NCBI GenBank assembly: GCA_050084515.1
Contig: CM114271.1
Location: forward strand, 20,522,001 to 20,586,000
Length of the DNA: 64,000 nucleotides
Direction of reading: 5' to 3'
Origin: Blasia pusilla
Taxonomy: Eukaryota; Marchantiophyta; Marchantiopsida; Blasiales
The notes under the pieces are model-generated. The model saw nothing but the letters and a program-made list of their open reading frames with translations. It did no database searches and was not told the origin of the DNA. The position numbers were made by a program, and so were the translations under genes. Of this stretch, positions 11,816 to 22,051 are shown in pieces. The first letter of the stretch is position 1. Every line of letters starts with the position of its first letter.

Positions 11816-11938
11816 ACCATAAACATCTCTTATTAAACCTAGGAAACATACATCTTGATGTTTGATGGCGGTTTTTCCTATTACATATAGGGATAGGGTT
11901 CTAGGACGTGATCTGACTCTGTCTCCGTAAAGCTTCCA

Positions 11939-12307
11939 CTATCGGGTCTTCACAATCTTTTTTCTCCAATCTACCTCTGGATTATACTGTTCCATCCAAG
12001 GCATTCCCAAGATAACATCATAACGTGCTAACCTAATGACCTTCATCTCCAACTCTTCCAGATACTTTCCTATCCTCAACTCTACCCTTCGAGGAAGTTT
12101 CTGAATCTTTTCTGTTTGCCCATTTGGTAATTCTACCTCTTCTTTTTGATCCCTCTCTAAAGCTAAGCCCAATTTCATAGTTATGGCTCTTGAAAGGAAG
12201 TTTTCTATTGCCCTAGGATCAATCAACACTCTAATTTGGGATCCTTCTACTTCCCCATCTATAATAATGAGACGTGTTTCTCCTCTCTTCAAACCATTTA
12301 CCTCCAC
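11939..12307 (-). pseudogene. Gypsy aspartic protease
   Basis: The frame contains RVLIDPRAIENFLS where the family has IDSGA.HNF.S, so the catalytic DSG reads DPR and the enzyme should be inactive. The second conserved block (YDVILGMPWMEQYNPEVDW) is intact. It lies between gag and reverse transcriptase as expected. Confidence 0.88.
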
Positions 12308-12419
12308 ATGTTTGTGTCGACCCTCGCCTTTCCTCCTTTTGTTAGAACCATTATATCCGCGAGGCGCGATTACTGGTGGTTGGCATTTCCCTGAGGTCCA
12401 CCTTCTTCGTCATCTTCCT

Positions 12420-13391
12420 TCATATGCCTCCTTCAAGATGATTAAGGGGGCGAAGATATGGCCTATTTCCGAGCCTACGAAGACAACAATTCATGGCTAT
12501 ATGACCATATCTACCACACTCAAAACATTGACGTGTATCTCTTCGGACTTCGAATTCTCTCCCTCCTCTAGGAACCCTGACCCCGTCGGTTCGAGGAGCA
12601 TTCCCTTGTATGTTGGGGTTCCAATCTCTCTCCATTGGCACCCTTCCATTATACCTTCGCGGCGCATAACCATCTCGTGATCGAAGGTTACCCAACTCCA
12701 TGGGTGAGGGTCCGTAGTGGTTGTTCATGGAAGCAACCACCTCTCCTCCTCCCTCGTACACATTTGCCATACGTTGGGCACATGCAATTGCTTCATTGAT
12801 ATCTTTTGGGTTGTCTCGAATCACCTTTTGACGCACCTTCTTCTTCAAACCTCTCTTAAACAAATCGAGAGCTTCTGGCCCACTCATGTCGCGGATTTGT
12901 ATCTGCAAGTCACGAAACTCTTCGATGTAGTCCTCCACAGTTCCTTTGTGCTCCAATCGCCATAATTTCATTCTAGCAGTGAGGATTGGATCCACAGCTT
13001 GGAAATTTTGCAGCAGCCCTTGCTTCATTCCGCTCCATGTAATTTGTTGAGTTGTTTCAATCAAGGATCTCTCCCATCCTTGATACCATGTCAATGCTCG
13101 ATCGATTAACCAAGATCTTACGAACATCCCTGCAATATGATCATCAATGTTGAAAAGGGATAAATGGATTTCCATCCGAGTGATCCAACCCTCTAATATC
13201 CCCATGGCTCGACTTCCTTTGTACGGTTCTATCTTGCATGCCTTTGTCATTTTCAATATCAATGAGGCTTGAGCATTCATCTCCACCACTCTTTGTGCTG
13301 CTTGGGCCTCCAATGCTCGTGCCCTTAAGGTTTCGTCACTCTCCCCAAAAGTCACGACACTCATGGTTTCCGTCTCCATCCCACCTATCGG

Positions 13392-13453
<62 letters not shown>

Positions 13454-13601
13454 TTCTGACCGAAGCAACTTCTTGTGCTAATTCTTGGACTTGGTTTTCA
13501 CTTTGATCAAATGCAACTCTCAACTCTCTCAATTCACGAATCATATCCCTCAAAGTTTCTTCCATGATCGCTCCGACTTTCCCCTGACCCTTTACTATCA
13601 C
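12420..13601 (-). CDS. Gypsy gag, open frame of 393 codons
   Basis: An intact frame with a retrotransposon gag core (ALTWYQGWERSL, MKLWRLEHKGTVEDYIEEFRDLQ, FKRGLKKKVRQKV) and a CCHC zinc knuckle CFECGRYGHIAMNC at about residues 365-380. Near residues 52-68 a run of alternating Arg-Glu is encoded by a CT/GA microsatellite (13397-13449), which is odd for gag and probably an expansion in this copy. The first Met (13601) is used here; MEETLRDMIREL 12 codons later is equally plausible. Confidence 0.85.
13397..13449. repeat. CT/GA microsatellite inside gag
   Basis: About 26 CT units. The frame stays open because two-base repeats encode alternating Arg and Glu on the minus strand. Confidence 0.95.
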
Positions 13602-13602
13602 T

Positions 13603-13960
13603 CTAATATAAGATCAAGATATACACCTGCCAATTTCGCACAATAGGGACTACAAAAGGCAGTGTTGACGCAATGACTTCATTATAATACTCTTGGCCAA
13701 ACTTCCTCACCATAAACTCTCTATATGCTATCTTAGGTTGACAAACCATATGGACTATACATCGAGTGTTAAAAAACACTTGTGGGGGCCTATTCAAATC
13801 CATTCCCCATATCTCCTCTAAAATAATATATAAATAGTGCAATCCTACACACGATCATATGTAACAATAGGAAGGATCATCGGATAGCGAGACTCCATCA
13901 CTTGCGTCATGAAAACTTCACCGAAATGATATACGAGGTATCTCGTGAACCAGTGTCTAT
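13603..13960 (-). pseudogene. Unidentified coding relic in the gypsy leader
   Basis: A 79-codon open frame (13603-13842) lies between the primer-binding site and gag and ends with LPFVVPIVRNWQVYILILY. In another frame just upstream (about 13935-13975) the DNA reads YVDRHWFTRYLVYHFG. Both stretches recur, diverged, at 49845-50186: about 29 of 55 aligned residues agree in the C-terminal part by eye, with conservative changes. This suggests a once-translated reading frame. I do not recognise the protein. It could be a gene fragment captured by the element or an extra leader ORF of this lineage. Confidence 0.55.
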
Positions 13961-14182
13961 CTACATATAAGAGTTTGATGTGAACGGATTAAGAAACGGG
14001 AAATTATGAGCCACTCTCGATCCCCCTCCATCCATTACCTGCAAAACAGCCCTTCCACCTTACTCTACTTGCAGCTCTATAACCACTGCCAGCCTCTTAC
14101 AAACTATCTACTCTAAATAGTATATCATTACTTAGTCATCCTTCCAAGAAGGGTAATCCACTCTCGTTGGAAGAACAACCTT

Positions 14183-14194
14183 GCTCTGATACCA
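14183..14194 (-). other. Primer-binding site of the gypsy element
   Basis: On the minus strand tggtatcagagc follows the LTR after one spacer base; it is an exact match to the usual initiator tRNA-Met site. Confidence 0.88.
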
Positions 14195-14195
14195 T

Positions 14196-14548
14196 TGTAA
14201 CTCTCCAGTTCAAGGAACCACTCTAGAATTGCTCAAAGGTAGCATGCCCTCAAGGCCTCTCCTCTTCCTTTATATACTTAGAGATAGGTACAATGAAAAC
14301 AAATTAGCTCTACCTATCATTATGCCACGTGTCCTACTCTCATAGCATGAGAGAATCTCCTTTGGAGTCTAATGTCCCAACCTCATCTTCCTCAACCTCA
14401 TCCTTATCTCCCTTTTCACCAACCTATGGCCCCACTCTCATCTTTATCTCATGTATCTTTTCTTTTCTCTTTTTGGTTGATTCTTTCCCACTTATGCGCT
14501 TCATGTCATAGATTCTAACTTAACTATGACTAACAAAAGATGGTTACA
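14196..14548 (-). repeat. Gypsy 5' LTR (by element orientation), 353 bp
   Basis: Bears the extra 15-bp repeat (cctcatcttcctcaa region, about 14380-14402). A TATA-like box (tatataaa on the minus strand) lies at about 14268-14277. Confidence 0.93.
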
Positions 14549-14553
14549 CTAAG

Positions 14554-16408
14554 CCTATTCCACCTCTAGACTTGTATGTTGAGGGGAAGAATATGATTGT
14601 ATACCACCTGACATTATCTTCAACTTCCCCAAGTATTAGTGCAAGATTAGGAGAGGTCCTAGATTCATCAGTTAAATCTGTGAGTCCATTAACGGAAAGA
14701 GTACGCATTTAGTGTGTTGACACTCGAGTCAGGTGTCAAAGGCATCTACCTATGAACAATAACTTTATAGATCAAGTAGAGTTACACATCCAATTCATAG
14801 ATTCATAAATGAAGGTTTCCTTGTGACACATCATGCATATATGATGACTATCCTTCAAGAACAAGAACCGAGTTATTTTGAAGAAGCTGCAAGTAAAGTC
14901 GAATGGATTGAAGCTATGGAGGAAGAGCTTGCTGCATTAAGACATCAACAGACATTGGAGCTGGTTGATATACCTTCCAATAAGGAAGCTATTGGTTGCA
15001 AATGGGTTTATAAAATCAAGCGCAATCAAGATGGTACAATTAACAGATACAAAGCGAGATTGGTGGCTAAGGGCTATCCACAACAGTATGGTATCGATTA
15101 TGAGGAAACATTTAGCCCTATTGCAAAGATGGCGACTACGGGAACAGTGGTTGCAGTTACGATAAATAAGAAGTGGAGATTATATCACATGGATATTAAG
15201 AATGCCTTTTTGAATGGAGATCTATATAAGGAGATATGTATGACTCAACCACATGGATTCGAGCATCCCAAATTTCTATTTCGCGTATGAAGGTTGAAGA
15301 AAGCTCTATACGGGCTCAAACAAGCTCCAAGAGCTTGATATGGCAAGATTACATACGTCATACAAGAGTTGGGTTTTAGGGTATGTGATTCTAACTCTTC
15401 GTTATATGTCTTGAGAGGACAAGATCATACGATTCTCATTGTGTTGTATGTTGACAATCTCTTGATTATTGGGAGTACTGAAGAAATGGTACAACAAATC
15501 AAGCTTAAGCTACAAGCAGAATTTGATATAAAGGACTTGGGAGAACTCAAGTACTTCCTTGATATTGAGTTTATCAAGGTTGGAGAGATCATGTGGTTAC
15601 TACAACGACAATATGCTCTTCATATGCTTTCAAAATATGGTATGACGGCATGTAAGCCAATCTCTACATCGTTGGACCAGAGTATGAAACTAAGAGTGGA
15701 TGAAGGAGAGCTATTTGCAGATTCTAATGTGTACAAGCGTATGGTTGGAAGTTTAATCTATCTAACTATAACCAGACCAGATTTGAGCTATGTTGTTGGT
15801 CTAGTGAGCCAATCTATGCAAGCACCTCGAAAACCTCACCTTGATGCTGTGAGGAGGATTATGCGGTATGTGAAATTCTCTATTCAATTAGGGCTTTAAT
15901 TTGAACCTTCTTCGAGTTTTCAATTACAAAGATTCTTAAATGCTGATTGGGCAAGAAGCGTGTTTGATTGACATTCCACATCTAGTTATTCATTTACTTT
16001 GAGAAGCGTAACTATAAGTTGGGCTTCAAAGAAGCAGCCTATAGTTGCTTTATCTTCAATAGAGGCTGAGTATAGAGGAGCAACCAATGCAGCATGTGAG
16101 GCGATATGGCTTCATCGATTACTTGTTGAGATAAGTGTTAGTAACTTAGGACCTAGTATAAAATATGTAGACAATATTAGTAGCATCAAGCTTGCTAATA
16201 ACCTTGTGTTTCATGCTCGTACAAAGCATGTTGAAGTGCACTATCATTTTATCATAGAGAAAGTGCTTGCAGGAGAAATTGATCTTGTGTATATAGGTAC
16301 AGATCAGCGAATTGCTGACATCTTTACAAAGCCATTGTCTAGAGATAAGTTTGAGATGTTTAGAAATGATTTACGGGTTAGAGATATCAATATGAGCTTG
16401 AGGGGGAG
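14554..16408 (+). pseudogene. Copia reverse transcriptase and RNase H (element 1)
   Basis: Continues the polyprotein after the insertion. Reverse transcriptase shows GCKWVYKIKRNQDG, RYKARLVAKGYPQQYGIDY and MDIKNAFLNGDLY. The catalytic YVDD reads YVDN near 15448, which should abolish polymerisation. RNase H shows SWASKKQPIVALSSIEAEY, TKHVEVHYHF and ADIFTKPL. Stops lie at about 15288 and 15897. A purine tract (gagggggag, 16400-16408) directly precedes the 3' LTR. Confidence 0.9.
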
Positions 16409-16715
16409 TATTGAAGATTGAGTTACAATCAAGCTCATAAGACACCTAAACTACTATATTTGGTACTCACACGAAGTAGGGAAGCTTAATCTTGGTTAGT
16501 CACTTAAGCGTGATTATCTTAATTGGAGTTAGTTAATCACAATTAGTCTAACTCGAGACTAAGGCTAGGGTTAGGGTTGCTTGTACATACCCTATATAAT
16601 TGAGAAGAGGACCAGCCTCCACTTATTCTCTCATTGCAAATTTCATTCTCCATTGTGGTGTGTGTGTATGAGAGCCGTTTTCCACCAATTATGCTTGTTT
16701 AGCCATTTTTCCACA
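16409..16715 (+). repeat. 3' LTR of copia element 1
   Basis: Same length and order as the 5' LTR. It starts TATTGAAG after the polypurine tract and ends CCACA, followed by the catat target duplication. Confidence 0.93.
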
Positions 16716-16959
16716 CATATTTCCTTAATAGTCTAGGGATCTAAAACGGCGCTAGTGTGCCTAACAATCCTAACTGCCCCATGGACCCCAAACGAGACTC
16801 TAATCGGGACTCTATATCTAATCTATGTCACCACTTAAGGTCCAAGATTGGTATCCATAACCGATTTACCTCAACTTGGTTTGGTGTCAAAACCACGATG
16901 CCAATCGCTTAATCTATTATGTGCTCTTGATATGGGGCCCATCTATCATAAATGATGTA

Positions 16960-17215
16960 TACAGAAATGGATTACAAGACATGTGGCTTAGACTTATTGA
17001 TTATGGTGGGAGGTAAGACATGGGCCAGTGGGGCAACAAGAAGGGAGGGAGTGGAGGTGGGTGGAAGAAAGCAACAAGTAAGCACAAAACATAAAGACAA
17101 GTGGAGGGGGGAAAGAAAGGGGGAGATGGGGTCCATATGGATGAGTCTTTTCATAAGACGGACATAAGTCAATAGACGTGGACATGTCTAGGCATACGAA
17201 CTTTGTCGGTATGCA
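16960..17215 (-). repeat. Dispersed repeat, inverted relative to 19423-19727
   Basis: The reverse complement shares long stretches with 19440-19600: gacatgtccac, gacttatg.ccgtc, a ggaccccatct block and pyrimidine-rich ccctttctttcccccctcc. The ends are poorly preserved. Confidence 0.6.
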
Positions 17216-17649
17216 ACCTTGAAGAGACAATGAGCTCCAAAATTTCCTCTCCTTGGATATACCCTTTCTCTCCCCCAAGCTCTCAACATGGTAACCTATG
17301 CTCATATGTTATCTCTTTGGCTTTTGACATATTGTAGGGTGTCAATGGCCAATTTCCAAGTGATAAGTCAACTATATTCGTAATACTAAGTTTCTCTATA
17401 TAGCTCTGAATTACCCAAAAAGAATGGGAAATCTATCCTCTCATGTTACTTGAGGGCCTCAACAGATCATCCTCCACATCTTGAGGCTATCCTTCAATTT
17501 TCTCAAAGGCACCCTACGAATATTTTTTGATCCATCTTAAAAGATATGACAACACATATGATATCGTATCTAGTGTATACGAGAGTGTATAGCATTCAAA
17601 ATCGCATGTTTTCCTTCATTAAAACTTGCTTCTCCTACTTGTACTTATT

Positions 17650-18900
17650 CATATAATTCCTCTATATCATAGAATAACTCTAGTTCTTGTAACTAAGAAT
17701 ATGAATGAAAGTTTTAGAAGTTCCCTTAGGCTATATCTCACTACGTATACTAGGGATAGAATTATCGAGACAACACCATTATGAGCCCATTTATGCCAAG
17801 AGAGGTTAGTTTTCCAATTCATTGGGATTTCTTGGTTACGAGTTGTAGTAGACATTATGAATATCCATTGAATTTTAATTAAAATCATAATATTCATCCA
17901 GTGTGTTATGTTTGTCACTCTATATTGTAACCCACAACATCCACTTTTTGCAAAGTCTGTATACTCCTAAGGATGTGGATCACAATATACTTCCACTTGT
18001 GAAGGGATAGACGATTGATGTAGAACCAATGCCCTACTTGTGAGAGAAAGACATAGGGTTCATCACTCTCTCGATCATTTTGTTGGTGGAAGAGTGTGTC
18101 GACTCTAAACATACCACAATCATCTATGATGATAGAGAGCCTTGAGCCCGAAGGAGCATCTGCTATCATTAGCACCATAAGGAAATCTCTTGGAAGGCAT
18201 GGAAGTCCACATTCTAATTTTTCCTAACACTCCAAAATATAGGAGGTTACCTCCGACAATGTTGTATCATGTTTGGATGCTCACAACTCTTGCTCAAAAG
18301 TGCAACAATATTTCCTTGTCTCAAGTGTGTATATGTTAGTACGCCCATGCCTTGATCCAAAAATATTGACCACCCCTTCGTAACTGTGTGATTGATAAAG
18401 TCTTAGTAAAAGGGAAAATTATTCTCTCCACAACATTAAGGTACAATGTAGGATAATCTTCCATGTCCTCTCCAACAAAATGTTGTTGAAGAATGTAAGC
18501 CATGCATATTTTGACCGGGGAAATCGCCCTCATGTTGTTATAATGGAGCATGCATCTCTCTCTTGGTCATTCTGACTCATGCAAAAGTTGTTCATATGAA
18601 AAAAATTACATTTTTGAGCAGCATCTCTCAATCAAATGTATTCTTGTAGAGGCCTTCTATGCTTTCTCTTTATTGTCATTGTCCTCCACCATCCCATATA
18701 CTTGTGTTATTGGTGCGGTAATGTGAAGACATCCCAACAACTTGGATGTGTAGAACATGACCTCGCCTAATATGTAGTTCTTTGCCATAATCCCCTCCAT
18801 TTGGGTTTGGTTTCTGATCAAGCTTTTCAATCCATACATGTAATGTTCCATAATATACATCCATCTACAATGTATAGTTTGACTATACCAACCTTTTTAC
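17650..18900 (-). pseudogene. CACTA (En/Spm) transposon relic: DUF4218 and DUF4216 pieces
   Basis: At 18657-18875 the minus strand reads RWMYIMEHYMYGLKSLIRN followed by EGIMAKNYILGE, the signature of DUF4218 (family form RWMYPIERYMGTLKSYVRN...EGSIAEGYI.EE). Downstream, 17915-18178 reads VDTLFHQQNDRESDEPYVF and SQVGHWFYIN, matching DUF4216 (FI.ASQ..QVFYV). These two domains accompany the TNP2 transposase in plant CACTA elements. Frameshifts separate them, and I see neither the transposase core nor the CACTA termini. An old dead fragment. Confidence 0.7.
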
Positions 18901-19422
18901 CTACATAGATGAGCCAATGATTTTACTTAGTCATGAATGAAGATGATAAGACCTCGCCAAGCGTATGAGAATCACTACGAGCTCCACCTCCATATGCCCA
19001 CAATCCTCAAGACGCATCTCCTTGCTACATACCCATCTAATCAATCCGAGAATCAATCAATACCTAGATAGGGTAAGAAAAAGCATCTTAGTTTCCCACA
19101 ATTGCATGAACATTTAGGATCTTCATTTCTTGTGTGCTTCACTAGAGTTAAGTGTTACTTACAACTCATTGTCATTAGGATCAATCTTGAATTCTTCTAA
19201 AAGTGCCTCTTGCTACAGCCTTCCAAATGACATGCAAATACTCAATTTGCAATCCTTCGATAACATGGCTGATATGTTGGAAATAAAGATTTTCACAATT
19301 AGATTGGGATTACAATATGTAGAGGGCTTAACCTCTTTCTTTGATGCTTGCTTAATTATGTGTTTAGGGATATCTCTTGTATGTTGATGGTTATGCCACT
19401 ATGTTGTAAGCAAGATTGCATA

Positions 19423-19727
19423 TGCACAAAAGTCCGTGTCCGAAGACATGTCCATGTATGTGGACTTATGCTCGTCCTATCGAAGGACTTGACCATGTGG
19501 GCCCCATCTTCCCCTTCTTTCTCATCCACCCCATTTGCCTTTGTGATCCGCACTTTCGCATTTCTTCCTCCTCCATTCCCTCCCCCCTTACTGCACGTTT
19601 GCCATTGCTCTACCTTCCACAATAAACTATAAGTGTGGGCCCTACCTTTTGCAATTGATGTCCGTGGATATGTCCAAACTTGTCCGTCCATATCCGTCCT
19701 AGAGACAAACTTGTCCATTTTTGTGCA
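19423..19727. mobile_element. Possible MITE with short terminal inverted repeats
   Basis: Starts tgcacaaaag and ends ttttgtgca, a 9-bp terminal inverted repeat, with further imperfect inverted similarity inward (gtccgtgtcc / ggacaagttt). A diverged inverted relative lies at 16960-17215. No clear target duplication is seen, so the borders are tentative. Confidence 0.45.
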
Positions 19728-19956
19728 GTCATTCTTGTAAGTGAAATGAATTTATGTTTTTCTATGAAGACGTGCATCGACTAAATTATTATGCTTGTAT
19801 TTTGACTTTTCTATTTTGAATATGTTTTTTTACATGAATAAATACAGAGTATGTAGGAAGATACAAGATGGGGATGTAGAGACGGAGTTGAGGGATGTTT
19901 AGAAATCTTGTGTCAAACTCTTTTTGGAGATGATATAAAAAATTAAAGGTAGTATG

Positions 19957-19958
<2 letters not shown>

Positions 19959-20007
<49 letters not shown>
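19959..20007. repeat. TA dinucleotide microsatellite
   Basis: About 24 uninterrupted TA units. Confidence 0.97.
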
Positions 20008-22051
20008 TTCACCTATATTCAAAAGACATTTTTTATTTCTTCCTATTTTCTTATTAATTTAATTGGTTCCATAGAGCTCATACAACTCTATCAAATCCTC
20101 TTTCCACTTGATGGCTATGCTTGTTGCTTATCCTCTTCCATGTTATTCTTATCTTGCATCTTTTGCTCGTCTAATTCTCATAAAATACAAAAATAAATAT
20201 TCTCTTCTTTACGAACATAGAGGTAATGGATGACTTTTTCATGTTTGTAGACTATACTAGTAGATTTTTTTATCTCCGCGATGCACTAGGTGAGACGATT
20301 GGAAATGAAAAGACTCACATAAGATGGATGATAATGAAGTTATTGGATATACAAGGAATTTATAGAGTTAAACATTAAAAAATATGACAATAGAAGAAAG
20401 ATAGATTTCTTTAATAATGCATCTAACTTGTTTTTTTTTTAAACTTCATTCTTTTCCATCATTAATTGAGGAAAAAATAGGTTCTTTCTTTTTTAATCTC
20501 CACATATCAATTTATACAAGAAAATGACTCATTTTGATAATTTTCCTAAAATAGAAGTAAAATTTTCTCCCAAGGAAGCTTGAAAGTTTAAATTAAGGTA
20601 AAAGAGGAGTTTTCTTTCATTATTTTGAAGAATAATTATTGTCATGACACTACGGTATTATTTCTTGTATTCATCTATTTTTGAGTCTTAGATCAATTTC
20701 TCTGGTATTCACAAATTTTGAGGCTTAGATCAATTATCTATGACTAAATCATATCACTAAAATATTTGTATGGTGTGATAAGCAAACAACAAGATATCAG
20801 TTAATCATAGAGTTTTATTTAGTCATAACTCCCATATGATGGATAATAGTCAAAAGATATTATATAAACAATTTTTGTAGGATTATAACATGTTTAATAT
20901 GATGCTATCCTACTTGTTAAAGTAAAATTTTTGTAGATTTATCTCAAATCCTACATTAATTATAAGATAAAGGGATCTTTAGGCTTTATTCATTGCAAAT
21001 TTTTTAATCACCACATGATGGTATTTTATCTATGTTGTCTCTTATTGAATCCAAATGAGATATTGCCAAATTAAAAGAGTAACACATCTAATACTTACAT
21101 TATTGAATATTGGTGGTATTCAATAAAGTAAGGGTGGCTCCTCTTTTCAAATCCAACACCATAATTACTCAATGTTGGTGAAGTAATTACACATAATGTC
21201 TCTACCTCTCCATGCTTAGAAGGACTTGGGGAGTAATCTTGCACTTGAATAATGAGGATGTGTTTGGTTCCACACTCACTACCTCATAATATTCCCTTCG
21301 ATTTTGTATGTCTCCATTTCCCCCCACAATCAAGGCTTGCCATAAGTTGGATGAGGATACACTTCATCCTAATATGGGTAAGATGTTACTTTTCATGATG
21401 TCCAACTTGGGGGTTTGGACCCATACTATTTGAGCTGCCTGTAATTTTGGTACAATTTTATGGCCCTTTATTTAAAGTGTATATTCCATACAATTACCAA
21501 AGTCTTATACTTTGGCCAAAACTAGTTACCACATGAAATATGAGGTTGCAAAGCTATGCCAAAAAATGTGTGTGCAAATGAACATCACTAGTGTTAGAGC
21601 TAATGGACATTAGTAGCATACAATTTTATAATGCTCTTGCTATGCATTGATGTATATTTTTGAATTACCTTTCCCAAATCTGCAATTGAATTGGAGATTT
21701 GAGCGATTCCATTGGAGAAAAATGACATGTCAAAAGAGAGATGATCTAAAAATAAAAGGCACTAATATAAATGTCATCCTCTTCTCGTACCTTTTCTTCC
21801 AACAAATTTTGGACATGATTAAAAGGGTCTCAAAAGGCTCCCGTAAAATTATGGCAGCGGTTGGCGTGGCCTCTTACGTAGGGAGGCCCAATTGACACCT
21901 CCACTTGTGCATTCGTTTCGCTTTTGTTCACACAGCGAGAGCTTGGCGCGACGAACAGAGTCTTCTCGTCTCGTCTCCAGGCGAGACTAGAGAGAAGGAG
22001 CAGAACTCCGCAAACACACGCGCCTGATTGTGAACGGGGGGAGTTTCATTC
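20008..22051. other. Intergenic, and upstream region of the methyltransferase gene
   Basis: 20010-21600 is AT-rich with no supported gene. The sequence becomes GC-richer from about 21840 to 22050, consistent with the promoter and 5' UTR of the gene starting at 22052. Confidence 0.4.

Larger units (their letters stand above)
8589..14548 (-). mobile_element. Ty3/gypsy chromovirus nested in copia element 1
   Basis: LTRs at 8589-8926 and 14196-14548 begin TGTAAC and end TTACA, bounded by the 5-bp duplication ctaag (8584-8588, 14549-14553). On the minus strand the order is gag, protease, reverse transcriptase, RNase H, integrase, chromodomain, which defines a chromovirus. The LTRs differ by a 15-bp tandem indel and about seven substitutions by eye (about 2%), so it is much younger than its host copia. 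The pol frame keeps long open stretches, but I find about four stops and one frameshift. The 600-bp leader between primer site and gag carries an unexplained coding relic. Confidence 0.95.
5470..16715 (+). mobile_element. Ty1/copia LTR retrotransposon, decayed, split by a nested gypsy element
   Basis: LTRs of equal length (307 bp; 5470-5776 and 16409-16715) flank an internal region with gag, protease, integrase, reverse transcriptase and RNase H in copia order. A direct repeat catat at 5465-5469 and 16716-16720 is the target duplication. Without the nested gypsy (8589-14548 plus one target-site copy) the element is about 5.3 kb, normal for copia. A primer-binding site matching initiator tRNA-Met follows the 5' LTR, and a purine tract precedes the 3' LTR. 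I counted about 27 differences between the LTRs by eye (roughly 9%), mostly transitions. Many in-frame stops show that it is dead. Confidence 0.95.

Noticed and set aside
12183-12965. Plus-strand open frames of up to 165 codons within the gypsy gag/protease
   Set aside because: Antisense shadows of the minus-strand polyprotein.
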